Below are positions 59,524-64,000 of a stretch of DNA of 64,000 nucleotides, piece by piece (position 1 is the stretch's first letter; every line of letters starts with the position of its first letter). Source of the stretch: JBFGJH01 sp041586155 (GTDB lineage: Bacteria; Actinomycetota; Acidimicrobiia; Spongiisociales; JAENVV01). The DNA lies in contig JBFHAT010000004.1 in NCBI GenBank assembly GCA_041586155.1, forward strand, positions 1 to 64,000. The letters are read 5' to 3'. Made by a program: the position numbers and the translations under genes. The notes beneath the pieces were generated by a model. That model made no database searches. It worked only from the letters and a program-made list of their open reading frames with translations, and had not been told where the DNA came from.

Positions 59524-60308
59524 TGGAGCTGGTGGTGCTGGGAGATCCGGTCGCCCATTCGCTCTCACCTGCCATACATCGGGCCGCCATGGCGGCGGCT
59601 GGCATCGCCGGGAGATACTCCGCCCGACGGGTCGGACCGTCGGGTGTGATGACGGCAATGGCCGAGATGCGCACGGGAGCACTGCACGGGGCCAACATCA
59701 CGATGCCGCACAAGCGCCTCGCCGCTTCGCTGCCCGACGAGCTGACGCCACCGGCGCGGCGGGCAGGATCGGTGAACACCTGGCGACCGGTCGGTGAGTG
59801 GATCGTGGGGGATTCGACTGACGGCGCCGGCGTCCGCTTCGCCTGGGCGAGGGCAGGGATACCTGACGATGCACGGCCGCTGATCCTGGGCGGGGGAGGG
59901 GCGGCAGCCGCCGCCCTGATCGAGCTCGAACACCTGCAGCCGGCGCTGTCCACTCGCCGTCCAGGAGCGGCGGTCGATCTGCTCGGCCGTCTGCGGCTGG
60001 ATGCCGAACTGGTCCCCTGGGGTCAGCCCATCCCCGAGGCCGTGGTCGTCAATGCCACGCCTATCGGCATGAACGGCGAGAGGCTGCCGCCCGCGTTGCT
60101 GAGCGTTGCGTCGGGGCTCATCGACATGGCGTACGGCCCCACGGCCACCCCTTCGGTGTTGGCAGCCCGGTCGGCGGGCCTGCCCGTTGGGGACGGTCTC
60201 GAGATGCTGGTCGGCCAGGCAGCTGCGTCCTTCCGATTGTGGACAGGGGTCCAGCCCGACATCGAAGCCATGCTGGGAGCGGCCAAAGCGCTCAAGCACG
60301 CTCCGTGA
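59520..60308 (+). CDS. aroE: Shikimate dehydrogenase
   Basis: A 262-residue NADP-dependent enzyme reducing 3-dehydroshikimate in aromatic amino acid synthesis. It has LGDPVAHSLSPAIHRAAM (shikimate-binding serines), NITMPHK with the catalytic Lys, and STDGAGV with the catalytic Asp. The dinucleotide loop reads LILGGGGAAAAAL rather than GAGGAARA, which weakens the usual NADP phosphate site. NATPIGMNG is present. GTG 59520 or ATG 59523 may be used. It shares its start with the mltG stop. It follows ruvX-mltG as in mycobacteria. Confidence 0.92.
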   Translation: MMELVVLGDPVAHSLSPAIHRAAMAAAGIAGRYSARRVGPSGVMTAMAEMRTGALHGANITMPHKRLAASLPDELTPPARRAGSVNTWRPVGEWIVGDSTDGAGVRFAWARAGIPDDARPLILGGGGAAAAALIELEHLQPALSTRRPGAAVDLLGRLRLDAELVPWGQPIPEAVVVNATPIGMNGERLPPALLSVASGLIDMAYGPTATPSVLAARSAGLPVGDGLEMLVGQAAASFRLWTGVQPDIEAMLGAAKALKHAP

Positions 60309-60349
60309 CTCGCCGAAACATCGTCGGTAAGCATGAAGGAGTCAATGCC

Positions 60350-61324
60350 ATGGCACTGAGTGGACGCCTCGAGTCGATCCCACTGCCCGAAGTGCTCCGT
60401 CTCCTGGCCCGTGCCGGCAAGACCGGTTGCCTTCGGGTGGAGGCTGGTCAGATGGAGGGGAAGCTGTACCTCGCCGACGGAGAGTTGACGTACTCGACCA
60501 CCCGTCGTGACGACGACCTGCGGGCCGACCTGCTCAATGCGGGGTTTGTCACCGCCGATCAATGGCTGCTGGTAGAACGGCGCGAACGCGACCTCCTCGA
60601 TGTGCTTCAGCCGGGTCGCACGGTTGGGGAGCTGCGCGATTTCCTCGCCGAGCAAGGCACCGAGGTGGTGTTCCGCCTGCAGCGTCCCGGTCGCGGCACA
60701 TTCGATTTCGCCGACGACGAGCGGCCTCGTTACGAATCTGGCCAGTCCGTCGACATCGAGAAGGCGCTGGCCGAAGCCGAACGCCGGGTGGCGGAGTGGG
60801 CTGAGATCGAAGAGGTCATCCCGTCTACCAAACACCGGCTGCGGATGGCGTCGAGTTTGCCCGAAGGTGCTCGAGATGTCACCGTCACGGCACCCACATG
60901 GCGCCTACTGTCGGCGTTGGGCGGTCAGGGGACCGTCGAAGATGTAGCCGAGCGGATCGGGTCGAGCGACTTCGTCGTGGCCCAAGCGCTGGCATCGATG
61001 GTCCGGTCGGGCCTCGTGGAGCTGAGCGAGACGCTCGCCTCGGCACGATACAGCTACAACGCCACCGACTACGGCCACGAAAACGCTGCCGAGGCGTCGG
61101 ACGACGAGGAGACGAACGAGGAGGAGCCGGACGAGACCGAGTTGCTCGGTGGGCTGCTCTCGTCGATTGAATCCGACGAAAAGGAGTCCGACGTGCAGAT
61201 CCTCGATTCGTCCTATGACGCCAGTTTCGAGGTCGAGGGAAGTCTTTCCGAACGGGCCGCGGCCATGCGCGAAGCCAACGAGCTGCGCGCCCTGGCCAAC
61301 GAGCTGACCGACCTGAGCGAATAG
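60350..61324 (+). CDS. DUF4388 (PATAN-like) protein before pilB
   Basis: A 324-residue cytoplasmic protein. Residues 1-130 match the DUF4388/PATAN pattern: LSGRLESIPLPEVLRLLARAGKTGCLRV, then GKLYLADGELTYS. A winged-helix-like segment follows at about 180-230 (LSALGGQGTVEDVAERIG, ALASMVRSGLVELSE). The C-terminal third is strongly acidic (about 245-280, Glu/Asp-rich) and ends in a predicted helix. PATAN domains occur in signalling proteins that govern motility in cyanobacteria and others. AAGGAG (60336-60341) precedes ATG 60350. It is 7 nt upstream of pilB, so a role in pilus control is a fair inference. Confidence 0.75.
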   Translation: MALSGRLESIPLPEVLRLLARAGKTGCLRVEAGQMEGKLYLADGELTYSTTRRDDDLRADLLNAGFVTADQWLLVERRERDLLDVLQPGRTVGELRDFLAEQGTEVVFRLQRPGRGTFDFADDERPRYESGQSVDIEKALAEAERRVAEWAEIEEVIPSTKHRLRMASSLPEGARDVTVTAPTWRLLSALGGQGTVEDVAERIGSSDFVVAQALASMVRSGLVELSETLASARYSYNATDYGHENAAEASDDEETNEEEPDETELLGGLLSSIESDEKESDVQILDSSYDASFEVEGSLSERAAAMREANELRALANELTDLSE

Positions 61325-61331
61325 CAGCATC

Positions 61332-63005
61332 GTGACACGGGACAGCGGGACGCTCGGCGCCCTACTCATCGAGGAGGGCCTCCTCACGCAGGACGCTCTC
61401 GAGAAGGGCACCGCAATGGCGGCCGAAACCGGCCGACCGCTGGGCCGCGTCCTGGTGGAGGAGAACATCGTCGGCGAAGCCGATCTCGTCCGCACTCTCG
61501 CCAAGCACATCGGCGTCGAGTTCGTCGACCTCAGTTCGCTCACCGTCGACCCTGCAGCGGCCAGCCTCATTCCGGAATCACTGGCTCGGCGTTACGCGGC
61601 CATTCCATATGCATTCGAGAACGACAAGCTCCTCGTGGCGATGTCGGATCCCGCCAATGTGCTCGCTATCGACGACATCCGGGCGATCTCCGGACGGGAC
61701 GTTCTGGCCAAGGTGGCAACGAAGTCCGACGTCGAGCGGGCCATCTCCTCGGTCGCCGGCCTCGATGACTCGGTCGCCGACCTGGATTTCGAGGACGAGG
61801 TCGAGACGCAGAGCCTGACGGCCGTCGAGGCTGCCTCCGAGGAAGCCCCGATCGTCAAGCTGGTGAACATGCTCATCACCAAGGCGGCAGCAGAGCGTGC
61901 GTCCGACATTCACATCGAGCCGACCGAGAAGGACCTGCGAGTTCGGTTCCGCATCGACGGCGTCTTGCATGAGATCATGCGCACGCCTCGGTCGGTCACC
62001 GCTGCGGTGGTGTCACGTCTCAAGATCATGGCCGATGTCGACATCGCCGAGCGACGGCGGCCGCAGGATGGCCGCATCTCATTGCGTGTCGCCGGCCGGA
62101 CCATCGACCTTCGGGTGTCGTCGCTCCCGACCATCTACGGCGAGAAGGTCGTGATGCGTATCCTCGACAACTCGACTGCCACGTTGGAACTCGAGGAACT
62201 CGGTTTCGAGCCCGACACATTGGAGCGCTACAGAACCTCGTTCACGAAGCCGTACGGAACGATCCTGTGCGTCGGCCCCACCGGTTCCGGAAAGTCGACG
62301 ACGCTCTATTCGACGCTCAACGTGCTCAACCAGCCGGACGTGAACATCGTCACCATCGAGGACCCGGTCGAGTACCGCCTGTCGGGGATCAATCAGGTTC
62401 AGGTCAACAAGAAGGCAGGACTGACCTTCGCCTCGGCGCTACGTTCGTTCCTGCGCCAGGACCCTGACGTGATGCTGGTTGGGGAGATCCGTGACGAAGA
62501 GACCGGCAGCATCGCCATCGAGTCGGCGCTCACCGGACACCTCGTGCTGTCGACGATGCACACCAACGACGCTCCCTCAGCCGTCTCCCGATTGACCGAG
62601 ATGGGTGTCGAGCCCTTCCTGGTCGGCTCCGCTCTCGATGGCGTGCTCGGGCAGCGTCTCGCCCGCCGCCTCTGCAAGGAATGCAAGTCGCCATACGATC
62701 CCACCCGAGACAGTCTCTCCAGAGTGGGATGGGACTTCGAAGAGTGGGGCGAAGAAACCCCGGAGCTGTTCAAGGCCGTGGGCTGTTCCAAGTGCTCCAA
62801 CACCGGGTATCGGGGCCGTCTGGCATTGCACGAGATCATGTTGGTGACCGAGGAGATAGAGCGTCTCGCCGTCGATCAAGCCACCAGCGACGAGATCAAG
62901 AAGGTCGCCATCGCCCAGGGGATGCGCCCCCTCCGCCAAGACGGTTTGTTGAAGGCTCGCAGGGGGCTCACCTCCATCGAAGAAGTCCTGCGGGTCACGG
63001 TCTGA
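61332..63005 (+). CDS. pilB: Type IV pilus assembly ATPase PilB
   Basis: A 557-residue secretion-type ATPase that powers pilus extension. The N-terminal MshEN domain (about 6-150) matches the pattern of c-di-GMP-binding domains (LGALLIEEGLLTQDALEKG and RPLGRVLVEENIVGEADLV, then AKHIGVEFVDLSSL). The ATPase has IHIEP, Walker A GPTGSGKSTT (near 315), the Asp box TIEDPVEYRL, Walker B DPDVMLVGEIRDEET and the His box LVLSTMHTND. A tetracysteine zinc site (CKEC near 448 and CSKC near 485) is typical of PilB. The start is GTG. Confidence 0.93.
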   Translation: MTRDSGTLGALLIEEGLLTQDALEKGTAMAAETGRPLGRVLVEENIVGEADLVRTLAKHIGVEFVDLSSLTVDPAAASLIPESLARRYAAIPYAFENDKLLVAMSDPANVLAIDDIRAISGRDVLAKVATKSDVERAISSVAGLDDSVADLDFEDEVETQSLTAVEAASEEAPIVKLVNMLITKAAAERASDIHIEPTEKDLRVRFRIDGVLHEIMRTPRSVTAAVVSRLKIMADVDIAERRRPQDGRISLRVAGRTIDLRVSSLPTIYGEKVVMRILDNSTATLELEELGFEPDTLERYRTSFTKPYGTILCVGPTGSGKSTTLYSTLNVLNQPDVNIVTIEDPVEYRLSGINQVQVNKKAGLTFASALRSFLRQDPDVMLVGEIRDEETGSIAIESALTGHLVLSTMHTNDAPSAVSRLTEMGVEPFLVGSALDGVLGQRLARRLCKECKSPYDPTRDSLSRVGWDFEEWGEETPELFKAVGCSKCSNTGYRGRLALHEIMLVTEEIERLAVDQATSDEIKKVAIAQGMRPLRQDGLLKARRGLTSIEEVLRVTV

Positions 63006-63072
63006 ATCGGTCAAGCCGACCGCGCTCTCGTCCGAAACAATCACTAGTCGATCCTGAGGGGACCCACGGACC

Positions 63073-64000
63073 ATGAATAGCGCATCCCGAAAACTCGGCG
63101 AGCTGCTCGTCGACCGGCACCTCGTGTCGAAGGATGTGTTGGAGACACTCCTCGCCAAAGAGGAAGCGAGCGGAACCCCGCTCGCCAAACTGCTCACCGA
63201 CGGCGGATTCGTCCGCGAAGAAGACCTGCTCAAGACCGTCGCCGAGCGGGTCGGCATGGAATTCGTCGATCTCGACGACGTCCTGCTCGACCCCGAAGCG
63301 GTGGGTCAGCTTCCCAAGGAACACGCCGAGTCTCTCGCCGCCCTTCCCGTCCGGGTCGAGGAAGGCAGCGTCGTCGTGGCCGTGTCGGACCCGTTCGACC
63401 CCGAGCGCCACCGCAAACTCGAACAGCTCACCGGAACCAAGGTGACCCTTGCGCTGGCCACCAAGAGCGCCATCAAGGAGGCCATCGCCTTCGTACACGG
63501 ATCAGAGGAGATCCCGGTCTCGCGTGTTCCGGGGGGCGGCGGGGTGCCCGTGCAGGTCGAGATCGAAGGAGAGAGCGACCTGCACGTCAACACGCTGCTG
63601 ACGATCCTCGTCGATCAGGGCGGATCCGACCTCCATCTCGCCGCAGGTTCGGTGCCGCAGATCCGCGTCAACGGCAGCCTCCGCAAGTTGGAGGAATACG
63701 ACGTGCTGATGCCGGCCGATTTGCGCCGGATGGTCTACGCGATCCTCACCGAAAAGCAGCGCGAGAAGCTCGAAGAGGGCCTAGAGCTCGACGCCTCGCA
63801 TCCATTGCCCGGCAAGGGCCGGTTCCGTCTGAACGTCATGTTCCAGCGCGACTCGGTGGGTGCCGTCTTCCGCGCCATTCCCGACGAGATCAAGACGCTG
63901 TCCGAACTGGGCGTGACGCCCGTGGTTTCGGAGTTCGCCGAATACCCCCGCGGGTTGGTGCTGGTGACCGGGCCGACGGGATCGGGCAAGTCGACCACGC
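63073..64000 (+). CDS. PilT-type pilus retraction ATPase with MshEN-like domain, 3' end outside window
   Basis: The first 309 residues are visible; the gene runs off the right edge. Residues 1-140 form a MshEN-like domain (KLGELLVDRHLVSKDVLE, TPLAKLLTDGGFVREEDLL, AERVGMEFVDLDDV) that ordinary PilT lacks. From about 175 on, the PilT N-terminal PAS-like domain is seen (LVDQGGSDLHLAAGSVPQIRVNG, LEEYDVLMPADLRRMVYAIL, GKGRFRLNVMFQRDSVGAVFRAIP), then EYPRGLVLVTGPTGSGKSTT, the Walker A. It is predicted to be the retraction motor. The GATC/TGAG-flanked 67-nt gap after pilB holds no clear promoter or terminator. Confidence 0.85.
   Translation, partial: MNSASRKLGELLVDRHLVSKDVLETLLAKEEASGTPLAKLLTDGGFVREEDLLKTVAERVGMEFVDLDDVLLDPEAVGQLPKEHAESLAALPVRVEEGSVVVAVSDPFDPERHRKLEQLTGTKVTLALATKSAIKEAIAFVHGSEEIPVSRVPGGGGVPVQVEIEGESDLHVNTLLTILVDQGGSDLHLAAGSVPQIRVNGSLRKLEEYDVLMPADLRRMVYAILTEKQREKLEEGLELDASHPLPGKGRFRLNVMFQRDSVGAVFRAIPDEIKTLSELGVTPVVSEFAEYPRGLVLVTGPTGSGKSTT

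Overview
The window is a GC-rich, gene-dense bacterial chromosome segment with no rRNA, tRNA, CRISPR array or insertion sequence that I can see. It suggests an actinobacterium. It carries a mycothiol synthase (MshD), a phosphatidylinositol-phosphate synthase followed by a PIM-type acyltransferase and a PimA-type mannosyltransferase, and a long run of genes whose order closely follows Mycobacterium: thrS, pgsA, patA, pimA, pdxS, pdxT, yebC, ruvCAB, yajC-secDF, apt, relA, MBL hydrolase, hisS, aspS, rarA, alaS, ruvX, mltG, aroE. Queuosine genes (queA, tgt), type IV pilus genes and lipoproteins with Thr/Glu/Ala/Pro linkers argue against Mycobacterium or Streptomyces. They fit an uncultured lineage such as Acidimicrobiia. 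The class assignment is inference.

Layout. 1-7.2 kb is a mosaic: a secreted PA/LVIVD protein, an HD-GYP phosphodiesterase, an acyl-CoA synthetase, a double-HTH regulator coupled to a ferredoxin, a GGDEF cyclase, a protein built of eleven exact 22-residue repeats, and an SDR dehydrogenase. 7.3-13.2 kb has a secreted Lys-rich protein, a class IV aminotransferase overlapping a sulfotransferase-like gene, a ProX-type deacylase, and the proline catabolism pair (proline dehydrogenase, P5C dehydrogenase). 13.3-19.1 kb is a complete branched-chain amino acid ABC operon. 19.2-22.4 kb has a GNAT and an Asp/Glu-racemase-like gene divergent from an amino acid ABC binding protein and permease. 22.4-30.8 kb holds pgi, a patatin, mshD, a small zinc-ribbon protein, a kinase-fold protein lacking catalytic residues, thrS and citrate synthase.

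30.9-46.6 kb is one co-directional housekeeping block: phosphatidylinositol mannoside synthesis, a DUF3048 lipoprotein, PLP synthase, YebC, the Holliday junction genes, queuosine modification, Sec translocase accessories, apt and a bifunctional (p)ppGpp enzyme. Three minor pilin genes (46.7-50.2 kb) sit on the opposite strand. The forward block then resumes with MBL hydrolase, hisS, aspS, rarA, alaS, ruvX, mltG and aroE, and runs into a DUF4388 protein, PilB and the start of PilT at the window edge.

Genes mostly overlap by 1-20 nt (ATGA, GTGA or TGATG), which suggests translational coupling. At TU starts the sequence repeatedly shows a TANNNT hexamer 6-7 nt before the start codon, the layout expected for leaderless mRNAs. 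The most unusual items are the 22-residue-repeat protein, PilT carrying a MshEN-like domain, the antisense pilin operon inside the conserved block, and the LivM with a six-helix N-terminal extension. I saw no clear defence or mobile system.
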